Assembly: GCA_963843085.1 (NCBI GenBank)
Contig: CAWJJG010000001.1
Location: forward strand, 186,001-250,000
Reading direction: 5' to 3'
DNA: 64,000 nucleotides
From: DASUPK01 sp963843085
GTDB taxonomy: Bacteria > Actinomycetota > Thermoleophilia > Solirubrobacterales > 70-9
Below, in pieces: positions 1-7,276 of the stretch. The notes under the pieces were generated by a model. It saw nothing but the letters and a program-made list of their open reading frames with translations. It was not told the DNA's origin and searched no databases. A program made the translations under genes and the position numbers. Positions within the stretch are counted from its first letter, which is position 1; every line of letters begins with the position of its first letter.

Positions 1-2
1 TC

Positions 3-728
3 CCGAGCACGATCGGCGCCGTACCGGGCGTCACGGTCGATGTCACCGGCCTTTCGGCGGGATCGAAGGACTGGACCGCCGCCATCAAGTCTCACCTGCC
101 GATCGTCTTCGGTTTCGTGCTCGGCACCGCGTTCCTTCTGCTGCTCTTCACCTTCCGGTCGATCGTGATCCCGATCAAGGCGATCATCCTCAACCTGCTC
201 TCGGTCGGGGCCGCCTACGGGGTGCTGGTCTGGGTCTTCCAGGATGGCCACTTCCAGTCGTTCCTCGGCTTCCATTCGACCGGGTCGATCATCTCCTGGA
301 TGCCGCTGTTCCTTTTCGTCGTTCTCTTTGGCCTCTCGATGGACTACCACGTCTTCATCCTCACCCGGATCCGCGAGTCCTATGACAGAGGCATGTCGAC
401 GAAGGAAGCCGTGTCGCACGGGATCAAGACCACGGCGGGCGTGGTCACGAGCGCCGCCGTCGTGATGATCGCGGTCTTCGCCGTGTTCGCGACCCTGTCT
501 CTGATCTTCTTCAAGGAGCTTGGGATCGGGCTCGGCGTGGCCGTCCTGATCGACGCGACGCTCGTGCGCGCGATCCTGCTGCCCGCCTCGATGACGCTGC
601 TCGGCGACTGGAACTGGTACCTGCCGAGCTGGCTCGACTGGATCCCGCGACTCGGGCCGGTGGCCGCTCCGTCGATTCCCCGGGGGCCGGGGCCCACCGA
701 CAAGGGCGCGGCGGCGGCGTCCCGCTAG
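3..728 (+). CDS. MMPL/RND-family transporter, C-terminal part (5' end outside window)
   Basis: The frame is open from the left edge, so only about the last 241 residues are present. They hold five or so membrane helices and the signature GLSMDYHVFILTRIRE (around residue 105 of the visible part), typical of the second membrane half of MMPL/RND exporters, which move lipids or drugs across the membrane using the proton gradient. The segment before the first visible helix looks like the end of an extracytoplasmic loop. The short Pro/Gly/Ala-rich tail is cytoplasmic. The stop overlaps the end of the convergent reductase gene by 4 bp. The substrate cannot be told from this part. Confidence 0.9.
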   Translation, partial: PSTIGAVPGVTVDVTGLSAGSKDWTAAIKSHLPIVFGFVLGTAFLLLLFTFRSIVIPIKAIILNLLSVGAAYGVLVWVFQDGHFQSFLGFHSTGSIISWMPLFLFVVLFGLSMDYHVFILTRIRESYDRGMSTKEAVSHGIKTTAGVVTSAAVVMIAVFAVFATLSLIFFKELGIGLGVAVLIDATLVRAILLPASMTLLGDWNWYLPSWLDWIPRLGPVAAPSIPRGPGPTDKGAAAASR

Positions 729-1183
729 GCGGGCTCGAGGACGACGACCGGGATCTGGCGGTCGGTCCGGGCCTGGTAGCTCTCGTAGCCGGGATAGGCG
801 TCGGCCATCATCCGCCAGAGGCGCTCACGCTCCTCGCCTGCCGCCTCTCGCGCCCGGACCCGCCGCTTCTCCCCCTTCCACCACGCCGTCGTCTCCGGAC
901 TGGCCTTGAGGTTGTAGTACCAAGCGGGATGGCGGTCGGTTCCTCCCTTGGAGGCGATGATCGTCAGGTTTTCGCCGTCGGGCAGGCAGAGGAGCGGGTG
1001 GGTGCGGTGCCTGCCGGACTTACGCCCGACAGATTCGATCAGCACGACCGGCACGCCGTAGGCCTTGCCGCCGATCCGTCCGCCGCTCGCCTTGTAGGCG
1101 ACGGTGTGGAAGTCGGTGAAGCGCTCCCAGAACCACCAGAGCCGGGAGCTCGACGGAGGAGCCTCTGGCAGCTGCAGCTTCAC
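725..1183 (-). CDS. Deazaflavin (F420)-dependent nitroreductase family protein (Ddn-like)
   Basis: This 152-residue protein matches the size and layout of the Ddn/FDOR-A split-barrel family, which uses reduced coenzyme F420 to reduce quinones, nitro compounds and related substrates. Visible family features are the aromatic N-terminal helix, the block GRKSGRHRTHPLL (about residues 53-65), the strand NLTIIASKGG, and HPAWYYNLKASP followed by a basic stretch that in the family contacts the cofactor. No membrane helix or signal peptide is seen. It ends tail to tail against the MMPL gene. Its substrate is unknown; F420 rather than FMN use is inferred from the family. Confidence 0.85.
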   Translation of the reverse strand: MKLQLPEAPPSSSRLWWFWERFTDFHTVAYKASGGRIGGKAYGVPVVLIESVGRKSGRHRTHPLLCLPDGENLTIIASKGGTDRHPAWYYNLKASPETTAWWKGEKRRVRAREAAGEERERLWRMMADAYPGYESYQARTDRQIPVVVLEPA

Positions 1184-1193
1184 GGAGGGGACC

Positions 1194-1429
1194 CTATCCG
1201 GCCGCGCGCCTCACCTCGGCGCCGTGGCGGGCTTCCTCCTCGGTGCGGGAGACCTCCCACCACACCGCTTTCCCGTTCCGGACCTCGGCCAGGTTCCACA
1301 TCTCCTGGCCTCCGCGACCAGCGAGTTGAACTCGATCTCGGGATCCATCAGCTCGAGGAAGCCGCTGAGGTCGCGGGCCTGCAGTCCAGCCTACGCTTCC
1401 TTCGCAACCTCGATGTCGAACTCGGGCAT
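1194..1429 (-). pseudogene. Decayed SnoaL-like (NTF2 fold) gene
   Basis: A start-like ATG at 1429 gives MPEFDIEVAKEA and then a stop at 1391-1393. Reading on in the same frame gives GLQARDLSGFLELMDPEIEF, a typical SnoaL-like N-terminal helix and strand. The end of the domain is found in another frame: MWNLAEVRNGKAVWWEVSRT, stopping at 1194-1196. The middle of the fold, about 50 residues, is missing. So the gene carries an early stop, an internal deletion and a frame change. It lies directly downstream of leuA on the same strand. The original function cannot be assigned. Confidence 0.7.
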
Positions 1430-1440
1430 GTGGCCACTAT

Positions 1441-3048
1441 CTAGGGGCCGGGAGTGCGCTCGACGACGGCCTCGGCCGTCGCATCCTCCGCCTCGCGGAC
1501 CGCGACGCCCTCGAGGGCGTTTGAGATCGCTCGCACAAAGGCGCGAGCCGAGGCTTCGAGGATGTCGGTCGCCACGCCCTGGCCGCTGGCCAGCCGGCCG
1601 TTGGCGCGGACGGAGACGCTCACCTCGCCAAGAGCATCCGTGCCGCCTGTGACCGCCTCGACCTCGTATCGCTGCAGCTCGGCGTCGGTGCCGGTGGCGT
1701 CGCGGATCGCGCCGAAGATGGCGTCGACGGGGCCGTCGCCCGAAGCCTCGGCGATCGACTCCTCCCCGCTCGGGAGCACCACGCTGACCCGGGCGTTGGG
1801 CGGTTTCACCGAGCCGGCCACGACCTCGAACCACTTCAGGTTGTAGGCCTCGGCGCTCTCGCGCATCTCGTCTGAGACGATCGCCTCCAGGTCGAGCGCG
1901 GTGACGTGCTTCTTCTTGTCCGCGATCTCCTTGAAGCGCTTGAACGCCTGGTTGAGGGCTCCGCCCTCGACCTTGAAGCCGAGATCTTTCAGGGCGTCCT
2001 GAAGCGCGTGGCGACCGGAGTGCTTGCCCAGCACGATCGAGTTGGACTCGAGCCCGACCTCGGTCGCGTCCATGATCTCGTAGGTCGAGCGCTCCTTGAG
2101 CACGCCGTCCTGATGGATGCCGGACTCGTGGGCGAAGGCGTTTCTCCCCACCACCGCCTTGTTCGGCGGCACCGAATAGCCGGTCAGGCGCGAGACCAGG
2201 CGGCTGGTGCGCGCCAGCTCCCGGGCGTCGATCCCGGTGTCCAGGCCATGCGAGTCGCGCCTGGTCCTGAGCAGCATCACGATCTCCTCCAGCGAGCAGT
2301 TGCCGGCCCGCTCGCCGATGCCGTTGACGGCGCACTCGACCTGGCGGGCGCCGGCGACGACGCCCGCGTAGGAATTGGCGACGGCGAGGCCCAGGTCGTC
2401 ATGGCAGTGGACCGAGACCTCGACCCCGTCCAGGCCGGGGACCAGCTGGTAGAGCTTGCGGAAGTAGGCCGCGTACTCCTCGGGAGTCGTGTAGCCGACG
2501 GTGTCCGGGATGTTGACGGTCGTCGCGCCCTCGGCCACGGCGATCGCGCAGACCTCGGCCGTGAACTCGATGTCGGCGCGGGTGGCGTCCATCGGCGAAA
2601 ACTCGACGTTCTCGGTGTAGGACTTGGCGAGCGCCACCGCGGCCTTCGCCTGACCCTTGACGTCGTCGCGCGTCGTCTGCAGCTGGTGCTCGATATGGAT
2701 GTCCGAGGTCGAGATGAACGTGTGGATCCTCGGCCGCTCCGAGTCCTTGATCGCGTTCCACGCCGCATCGATGTCGGCCTTGTGGGTACGCGCCAGGCCG
2801 CAGATCACGGGCCCTTCGACTCCACGGGCGATCGCCCGGACGGCCTCGAAGTCGCCGGGCGAGGTGATCGGGAAGCCGGCCTCGATCACGTCCACGCCGA
2901 GGCGAGCGAGCTGCTGTGCGATCTCGACCTTCTCCTGCGTGTTCAGCGAGATTCCCGGCGACTGCTCTCCGTCGCGCAGGGTGGTATCGAAGATGTGGAC
3001 CCGGTTCTCCTCCGAGACCGGACCGGTTGCACCGCCTACGTCGTTCAT
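1441..3048 (-). CDS. leuA: 2-isopropylmalate synthase
   Basis: This enzyme condenses acetyl-CoA with 2-ketoisovalerate in the first committed step of leucine synthesis. The 535-residue protein has the N-terminal signature FDTTLRDGEQSPG (residues 20-32) and the metal-binding HCHDDLG (around residue 215), both of the HMGL-like TIM barrel. The C-terminal third (from about residue 385) is the LeuA regulatory domain that normally binds leucine as feedback inhibitor. The start is well supported: AGGAGAAGGAGG lies just upstream of the ATG. The gene stands alone, behind a leader with a leucine-rich peptide whose codon run can pair with this Shine-Dalgarno (see the leader entries). Confidence 0.97.
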   Translation of the reverse strand: MNDVGGATGPVSEENRVHIFDTTLRDGEQSPGISLNTQEKVEIAQQLARLGVDVIEAGFPITSPGDFEAVRAIARGVEGPVICGLARTHKADIDAAWNAIKDSERPRIHTFISTSDIHIEHQLQTTRDDVKGQAKAAVALAKSYTENVEFSPMDATRADIEFTAEVCAIAVAEGATTVNIPDTVGYTTPEEYAAYFRKLYQLVPGLDGVEVSVHCHDDLGLAVANSYAGVVAGARQVECAVNGIGERAGNCSLEEIVMLLRTRRDSHGLDTGIDARELARTSRLVSRLTGYSVPPNKAVVGRNAFAHESGIHQDGVLKERSTYEIMDATEVGLESNSIVLGKHSGRHALQDALKDLGFKVEGGALNQAFKRFKEIADKKKHVTALDLEAIVSDEMRESAEAYNLKWFEVVAGSVKPPNARVSVVLPSGEESIAEASGDGPVDAIFGAIRDATGTDAELQRYEVEAVTGGTDALGEVSVSVRANGRLASGQGVATDILEASARAFVRAISNALEGVAVREAEDATAEAVVERTPGP

Positions 3049-3188
3049 GGCTTCCTCCTTCTCCTAAAGCTTTCGATGAGTGGTTCCTGAGTTCGCGGCT
3101 CTCGCGCCGCCAGCGCTTATTCCCCCCGGAGGGGGAGGAGAAGGAGAAGCGCGAGGCTGTGGAGCCGGTACGTCATCGAAGCCAAAGG
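3049..3188 (-). promoter_or_regulatory. leuA 5' leader: putative leucine-responsive translational attenuator
   Basis: The leader mRNA holds, in order: a 19-codon ORF with eight leucine codons (3176 to 3117); within it the segment 3146-3136, which is perfectly complementary over 11 nt to the leuA Shine-Dalgarno segment 3065-3055, and over 14 nt if one bulge is allowed; a hairpin at 3136-3121 with six base pairs closed by a UCCG tetraloop; and a five-pair stem at 3110-3095. Free leucine codons would hide the leuA ribosome site, while a ribosome stalled on them would expose it. The complementarity is seen directly; the mechanism is inference. A conserved pseudoknot (LEU element) has been predicted upstream of leuA in Actinobacteria; whether this is the same element is not settled here. 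Confidence 0.7.
3117..3176 (-). CDS. leuA leader peptide (19 aa, 8 Leu)
   Basis: The peptide reads MTYRLHSLALLLLLPLRGE and stops with TAA 68 nt before the leuA ATG. Five consecutive leucine codons (CTT CTC CTT CTC CTC) and three more make 8 of 19 residues leucine, which is the classic make-up of an attenuation leader for a leucine gene. There is no Shine-Dalgarno; the proposed promoter would give a 5' end only about 6 nt before the ATG, so initiation would be nearly leaderless. The start is the only ATG in frame. Confidence 0.75.
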   Translation of the reverse strand: MTYRLHSLALLLLLPLRGE

Positions 3189-3216
3189 AGAGTAGCGCAG
3201 GCCGCTCACCAGTCAA
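3189..3216 (-). promoter_or_regulatory. Putative leuA promoter (-35 TTGACT, -10 TACTCT)
   Basis: TTGACT at 3216-3211 and TACTCT at 3194-3189 are separated by 16 nt. Transcription would start near 3182, just before the leader ATG at 3176. The -35 overlaps the last codons of the upstream hypothetical gene. Confidence 0.6.
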
Positions 3217-3631
3217 TGACGAATCGGTCCGGATGCTTGGGATCGACCAAGGCATCGAAGGTTGCGCCGTCCACAAGGTCCGGAACCGCCAGCCGGGGGA
3301 CAGTCATTCGCCTGCGAAGTCGGCGCGATGGATGCCCGGGCTGATCCAGCTCCACCTCGAGCAGCAGAAAGGGTTGGTCGTTCACGGTGGTAACGCCGCC
3401 GAACGCCTCCGACGATCGCAGGACCTTGACCTTCGCCTTGATCCCTGCCGCCCTGGTACGCGACTCGATGCGCGACTTCCGGATGTAGAACGCCGGAATC
3501 CCGAAGCCGAGCGCGATCGGGATGAGCAAGATGATCCGCGTCGCCGTGTCGTCACTGCGGACAACCTCCACAACCAAGAACACCGCGATCGCAGTCGACA
3601 GAAGCATCCCGATCCATTGTGCGGGCCTCAT
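3206..3631 (-). CDS. Small two-helix membrane protein of unknown function
   Basis: The chosen ATG (MRPAQWIGM) gives 141 residues; the frame is open further up, but the extra residues look non-coding and would run into the divergent AI-2E gene. Two membrane helices fall at about residues 5-24 and 33-52. They are followed by a soluble domain of about 85 residues ending in DPKHPDRFVIDW, a strand-rich layout seen in small actinobacterial membrane proteins of the DUF3592 kind. That resemblance is weak. Its last codons contain the proposed leuA -35. No function can be stated. Confidence 0.6.
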   Translation of the reverse strand: MRPAQWIGMLLSTAIAVFLVVEVVRSDDTATRIILLIPIALGFGIPAFYIRKSRIESRTRAAGIKAKVKVLRSSEAFGGVTTVNDQPFLLLEVELDQPGHPSRRLRRRMTVPRLAVPDLVDGATFDALVDPKHPDRFVIDW

Positions 3632-3670
3632 TCCGGCCTCACTATGACGTTTGCGGTCCGGGTCACGCCT

Positions 3671-3676
3671 TACGGT
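3671..3676 (+). promoter_or_regulatory. -10 element TACGGT of AI-2E transporter gene (leaderless)
   Basis: TACGGT ends 7 nt before the ATG at 3684, so the transcript would begin at or next to the start codon. No convincing -35 is seen. Confidence 0.5.
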
Positions 3677-3683
3677 CACCTCG

Positions 3684-4784
3684 ATGCGCGCGGACCAGAT
3701 CCAGGCGCGAGCGGTCGCCAAGATCGTGCTCGTGGCGTTGTTCTGGGCGGGCGTCGCCGTGCTCCTGGCGATCTCGCTGCTGCACACGCGGACGACGTTG
3801 CAGTGGGTGGCCGCTGCGGTCTTCCTCGCGCTCGCCCTCGACCCGGCCGTGAACCTGGTGCAGCGCGCCTGGCCTCGGGACGGCGAGATGCCGCGCGTCC
3901 TCGCGATCTTGCTCGTCTACGTCGTTGCCCTCGCCGCGCTGGTCTTCCTGATCCTGCAGGTCTTCCCGCCGATCGTGCACGACATCGAGGGGCTCGCGCA
4001 CAAGCTGCCGCGCTACGTCCACGACTTCGAGAACTGGGCGAACGGCAACAAGCACTTCCAGGACCTGAACTCGAAGTACCACATCACCGCGAAGCTGAGC
4101 CAGGAGGCGGCCACCCTGCCCTCGCACCTTTCGAGCGGGGCGAGCACGATCGGCTCGTTCACGGTCAGCATCCTCGAGCATCTGCTGGCGGCGATCACGA
4201 TCATCGCCCTGACCTTCTTCCTTCTGCTCGACGGGCGAGGCATGGTCGAGCGCGGCACGGGGCGCCTGCCTGCTCTACAGCGGGATCGGGCCCGGCGCAT
4301 CGCCGCCCGCGTCGGCGAGGTGGTCAAGGCCTACGTCAGCGTCAACCTCATGCTGGCGATCGCGGCGGGTTTCCTCACCTGGGGATTCCTGCAGGCCGAG
4401 GGTTTCCACCTCGCAGTGCCCCTTGCCGTGCTCGTTGCGTTCCTGGATCTGATCCCGCTGATCGGACTGACGATCGGCGGCTTCTCGGTCTTCGCGGTGC
4501 TGCTGATCGATGGCGGGCCCGGTGACGCGATCGTCTGGCTGGTTCTCTTCCTCGTCTACCAGCAGGCGCAGGACCGGGTGATCCAGCCGCTCCTCTACAA
4601 GGGCGGCGCGCTCAAGGTCAACCCGGCGGTGGCGATCGTCGCTGTGATCGTCGGGGCTGAGCTCGCGGGCATCCTCGGAGCGCTGCTGGCGATCCCCACC
4701 GCGGCTTCGCTCGGAGTCGTGATCGACGAGCTGGTCTTCTCAGGTTCCGCCGACGGGGCCCCGGAGCCTGAGCCGGGTAAGTAG
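3684..4784 (+). CDS. AI-2E family transporter (PerM/YdiK-like)
   Basis: This 366-residue membrane protein has the AI-2E family layout: paired N-terminal helices (about residues 10-55), a third helix (about 70-95), a soluble middle region (about 100-165) and a block of C-terminal helices with the conserved run VAFLDLIPLIGLTIGG (around residue 260). Family members have been linked to export of autoinducer-2 or to sodium/proton antiport, but most are uncharacterised. The ATG at 3684 is preferred over an upstream TTG because of the -10 element 7 nt before it. Its last 45 bp overlap the 3' end of the convergent membrane protein gene. Confidence 0.88.
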   Translation: MRADQIQARAVAKIVLVALFWAGVAVLLAISLLHTRTTLQWVAAAVFLALALDPAVNLVQRAWPRDGEMPRVLAILLVYVVALAALVFLILQVFPPIVHDIEGLAHKLPRYVHDFENWANGNKHFQDLNSKYHITAKLSQEAATLPSHLSSGASTIGSFTVSILEHLLAAITIIALTFFLLLDGRGMVERGTGRLPALQRDRARRIAARVGEVVKAYVSVNLMLAIAAGFLTWGFLQAEGFHLAVPLAVLVAFLDLIPLIGLTIGGFSVFAVLLIDGGPGDAIVWLVLFLVYQQAQDRVIQPLLYKGGALKVNPAVAIVAVIVGAELAGILGALLAIPTAASLGVVIDELVFSGSADGAPEPEPGK

Positions 4785-5501
4785 CTCCCCCCCGCGCTTC
4801 CAGAACGGCCTGCCGCGGTCGCCCGCGAACCGCTGCTCGGAGCGCTCCTTCTTGCCGTGCCGGTAGAAGAGCTTGGCCCAGACCGAGTGGGGCTTGGCGA
4901 GGCGAAAGGCGCTGGCTAGGCCGACGATCGGGACCAGGATGCTCCAGATCGCCATCCCGAACTTCTCCTTGGCGGCGTTGATCAGGGCGAGGATCACGCC
5001 GGCCAGCCCGATCGTGCCGACGATTGCCTGGACCTCGTCCGCGACCCTTGTCGTGACGTCGATCCAGCCGCGCAGGCTGACCAGCAGCAGCCCTGAGACC
5101 GCGGCGGCGATCACCACCGCGTCGATCGAGGCGCGTCCCTGCTTCTCCCAGTAGACGTCCTTCAGATTGAGCCAGAGCGCGAACTCGTCGAGCGTGAGCC
5201 CGGTCCCGACGCCGAAGAGCACCGCCACGACCTCGCGCCACGGGCTGTCCGGGGCGATCGCGACGGCGATATAGCCGCAGATCAAGATCAGCAGGATGCC
5301 CCAGACCAGATGATGGATGTGGGTGCCCCCGACCGAGACGTTGCCCGGCCACCAGCTCACCTGCGCCCGGATCATGTGCGTGCTCGTCCGGATGAAGCCG
5401 AACGTGACGAGAAAGGCGACGAAGAAGAGGAAGTGCGGCTCGCGCCCGGTATCGACGATCCCGTGCTGATAGGCGCTCCCGATGCTGCCGACCGCCAGCA
5501 T
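4740..5501 (-). CDS. Conserved integral membrane protein, unknown function
   Basis: This 253-residue protein has six to seven predicted helices and a His-rich motif GGTHIHHLVWG (about residues 58-68) followed by an acidic helix with LTLDEFALWLNLKDVYW. The paired histidines and the later D/E residues could form a metal or heme site inside the membrane, but this is inference. I recall proteins with the THIHH motif as conserved actinobacterial membrane proteins without an assigned role. The C-terminal 60 residues are basic and cytoplasmic. It starts 8 nt after a TAGGTT hexamer. Confidence 0.75.
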   Translation of the reverse strand: MLAVGSIGSAYQHGIVDTGREPHFLFFVAFLVTFGFIRTSTHMIRAQVSWWPGNVSVGGTHIHHLVWGILLILICGYIAVAIAPDSPWREVVAVLFGVGTGLTLDEFALWLNLKDVYWEKQGRASIDAVVIAAAVSGLLLVSLRGWIDVTTRVADEVQAIVGTIGLAGVILALINAAKEKFGMAIWSILVPIVGLASAFRLAKPHSVWAKLFYRHGKKERSEQRFAGDRGRPFWKRGGELLTRLRLRGPVGGT

Positions 5502-5509
5502 TGGGCGGA

Positions 5510-5515
5510 AACCTA
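5510..5515 (-). promoter_or_regulatory. -10 element TAGGTT of the THIHH membrane protein gene
   Basis: TAGGTT ends 8 nt before the ATG at 5501 and contains the stop codon of the upstream RTX-like gene. It fits a leaderless or near-leaderless start. Confidence 0.4.
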
Positions 5516-6184
5516 AGGGATCGTCCGGATCAGCTCGCAGCTCTTGGCCGTGTCGGGGCCGCCTCCACCGCGGCAGACGTCCTTCCCCGCGCCGCCGGCG
5601 AGCCTGTCAGGTCCAGCGCTTCCCAAGAGCTTGTCGTTGCCGGCCCCGCCGGCGAGGGTATCCGGGCCGCGTCGCCCGACGAGCAGGTCAGGCCGTGCTC
5701 CCCCGATGAGCCGATCGCGTCCAGAGCCACCGAACAGCGGACGGGGCTGACCGCCGATCACGGCGCCGACCATCACGGACAGCCCGGCGTCGGCATCGAA
5801 GGTGTCGTTGCCGGCAGCGAGGTCACCGGCGATCGCCCCGATGTATCCCGGGACACAGCTCACCTCGGTCGCGCTCGTCTCCCCGTTCTTCGCGTTGTCG
5901 AGGCTGCAGTTGGCGCCGCTTCCATCCGGGTCACCGAGGCCCTCCGGGGCGCTCAGGACGAGCCGCCCGTCGGAACCGGTGTAGGCGCTGATCCGGTTGG
6001 CGATGTGCCGCTGGTCGTTCAGCGTCAGGACGTTGACCGACGCTGAGGTGCTGGCGCCATGCCCGTGCACGGTCCAGACGGCGTCGCTCAGGCCCGGACG
6101 CGCCGAGGCAGCCGTCGGCGCCGCGACGGCACCGGCCGCGAGCATGCAGAGGACGAGCGCTGCGTTGCCACTCCCTAGGTTCAT
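5513..6184 (-). CDS. Secreted protein with RTX-type calcium-binding repeats
   Basis: The 223-residue product begins with an uncharged N-terminal stretch and a hydrophobic signal segment (about residues 9-22) with a likely cleavage near ASA-RP (about residue 28). The C-terminal 80 residues contain repeated GGxGxDxLxGG-like nonapeptides (GGSGRDRLIGG, GRRGPDTLAGG, GSAGPDRLAGG), the calcium-binding parallel beta-roll of hemolysin-type proteins. Four cysteines could form two disulphides. No enzyme domain is recognised in the middle, so a surface or matrix role is the most that can be said. Confidence 0.8.
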   Translation of the reverse strand: MNLGSGNAALVLCMLAAGAVAAPTAASARPGLSDAVWTVHGHGASTSASVNVLTLNDQRHIANRISAYTGSDGRLVLSAPEGLGDPDGSGANCSLDNAKNGETSATEVSCVPGYIGAIAGDLAAGNDTFDADAGLSVMVGAVIGGQPRPLFGGSGRDRLIGGARPDLLVGRRGPDTLAGGAGNDKLLGSAGPDRLAGGAGKDVCRGGGGPDTAKSCELIRTIP

Positions 6185-6191
6185 CTCACCG

Positions 6192-6197
6192 ATCGTA
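6192..6197 (-). promoter_or_regulatory. -10 element TACGAT of the RTX-like gene (leaderless)
   Basis: TACGAT ends 7 nt before the ATG at 6184. There is no Shine-Dalgarno. Confidence 0.45.
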
Positions 6198-6225
6198 ACC
6201 CGGCGAGACCCCGATCAGAGCGGCC

Positions 6226-7260
6226 TCAGGGGACGAGCACGACCTTGCCGATGTTCTTCCGCTCGCCGATGAAGCGGTGGGCGTCGCCGGCGCGGTCGAA
6301 CGAGAATGCCTCTGAGACGACGGGATCGATGGAGATCGTGCCCGCCTCCAGCTCACCACTGATCGCGTCCAGCACCCTGTCGAGGCCCTCGCGGTCCTGC
6401 CAGGCCAGCATGTTCAGACCGAAGACGCCCTTGTTCTCGTTCATCAGCTGAAGGCTCTTCCACCAGGGAACCGTTGCGAAGGGCATGCGGGCCAGGCTGC
6501 TGAAGAGCCTCTTCATGTCCCGTCCGGTCCCGGTCGAGGCCTCTGAGAGCCCGTACATGACGAGGCGGCCTCCCTCCCGAAGCAGGCGGTAGTCCTTGCG
6601 GAAATTCGTCGGCCCAGTCGCGTCCATGACCACGTCGATGCCCTCGCCGCCCGTGATCCGCCGGACCTCCTGCTCGAAGTCCAGGCTGCGGTAGTCGATC
6701 GCGTGCTGGACGCCCTGCTCGCGGATCGCATCGTGCTTCGACGCCGAGGCCGTTCCGAAGATCTCAGCCTTCCGCGATCGGGCGATCTGGGTCGCGGAGA
6801 TCCCCACCCCGCCCGCAGCGGCGTGGATCAGGACTCGCTCCCCCTCCCGCAGACCGCCCATCATCACGAGGGCGACGTAGGAGGTCGCGTAGTTGACCGG
6901 AAAGGCGGCCCCCTGCTCGTAGCTCCATCCATCCGGGAGCGGCAACGCCTGGTCGGCCGGCACCGTGACCATCGAGGCCTGGCCGCCGAACCGCGTTCCC
7001 GCCATCACCCGCTCACCGACCTTGACGTTCTCGACGCCGTCGCCCACCGATTCGATGTCGCCGGCGACCTCGTAGCCGACGACGCAGGGCGGCTTCGGCG
7101 CCTCCGGATAGAGGCCGACGCGCGCCATCGTGTCGGCGAAGTTGATGCCCGCGGCCTTCACGTCTATTCGCACCTCGCCGGGTCCGACAGGCGGATCCGG
7201 CTTCTCCTGGACCTGGAGGACCTCAGGGCCTCCGTGCTCCGTGATCACCACCGCCCTCAT
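6226..7260 (-). CDS. MDR-family NAD(P)H:quinone oxidoreductase (VAT1/QOR-like)
   Basis: The 344-residue protein is a medium-chain dehydrogenase/reductase: a GroES-like N-terminal domain (AGINFADTMARVGLYP, about residues 34-49), then a Rossmann domain with the nucleotide-binding HAAAGGVG (about residues 143-150). Catalytic zinc ligands are absent, which places it with the zinc-free quinone oxidoreductase branch. The run around FRKDYRLLREGGRLVMYG and the later NENKGVFGLNML resemble VAT1-like members. It would reduce quinones or enones with NADPH; the real substrate is unknown. It starts 16 bp after serA, but a TAGGGT hexamer 6 nt before the ATG suggests its own promoter. Confidence 0.88.
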   Translation of the reverse strand: MRAVVITEHGGPEVLQVQEKPDPPVGPGEVRIDVKAAGINFADTMARVGLYPEAPKPPCVVGYEVAGDIESVGDGVENVKVGERVMAGTRFGGQASMVTVPADQALPLPDGWSYEQGAAFPVNYATSYVALVMMGGLREGERVLIHAAAGGVGISATQIARSRKAEIFGTASASKHDAIREQGVQHAIDYRSLDFEQEVRRITGGEGIDVVMDATGPTNFRKDYRLLREGGRLVMYGLSEASTGTGRDMKRLFSSLARMPFATVPWWKSLQLMNENKGVFGLNMLAWQDREGLDRVLDAISGELEAGTISIDPVVSEAFSFDRAGDAHRFIGERKNIGKVVLVP

Positions 7261-7266
7261 GGGCGG

Positions 7267-7272
7267 ACCCTA
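7267..7272 (-). promoter_or_regulatory. -10 element TAGGGT of the MDR gene (leaderless)
   Basis: TAGGGT ends 6 nt before the ATG at 7260, inside the short gap after serA. Confidence 0.45.
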
Positions 7273-7276
7273 TTCG

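Noticed and set aside
1391..2335. A 314-codon minus-strand frame inside leuA
   Set aside because: Out-of-frame shadow of leuA with the Arg/Gly/Pro-rich composition typical of such frames. Only its last 13 codons touch the real SnoaL remnant.
3049..3205. T-box riboswitch considered for the leuA leader
   Set aside because: No T-box bulge sequence or specifier stem is seen; the leucine-rich ORF explains the region better.
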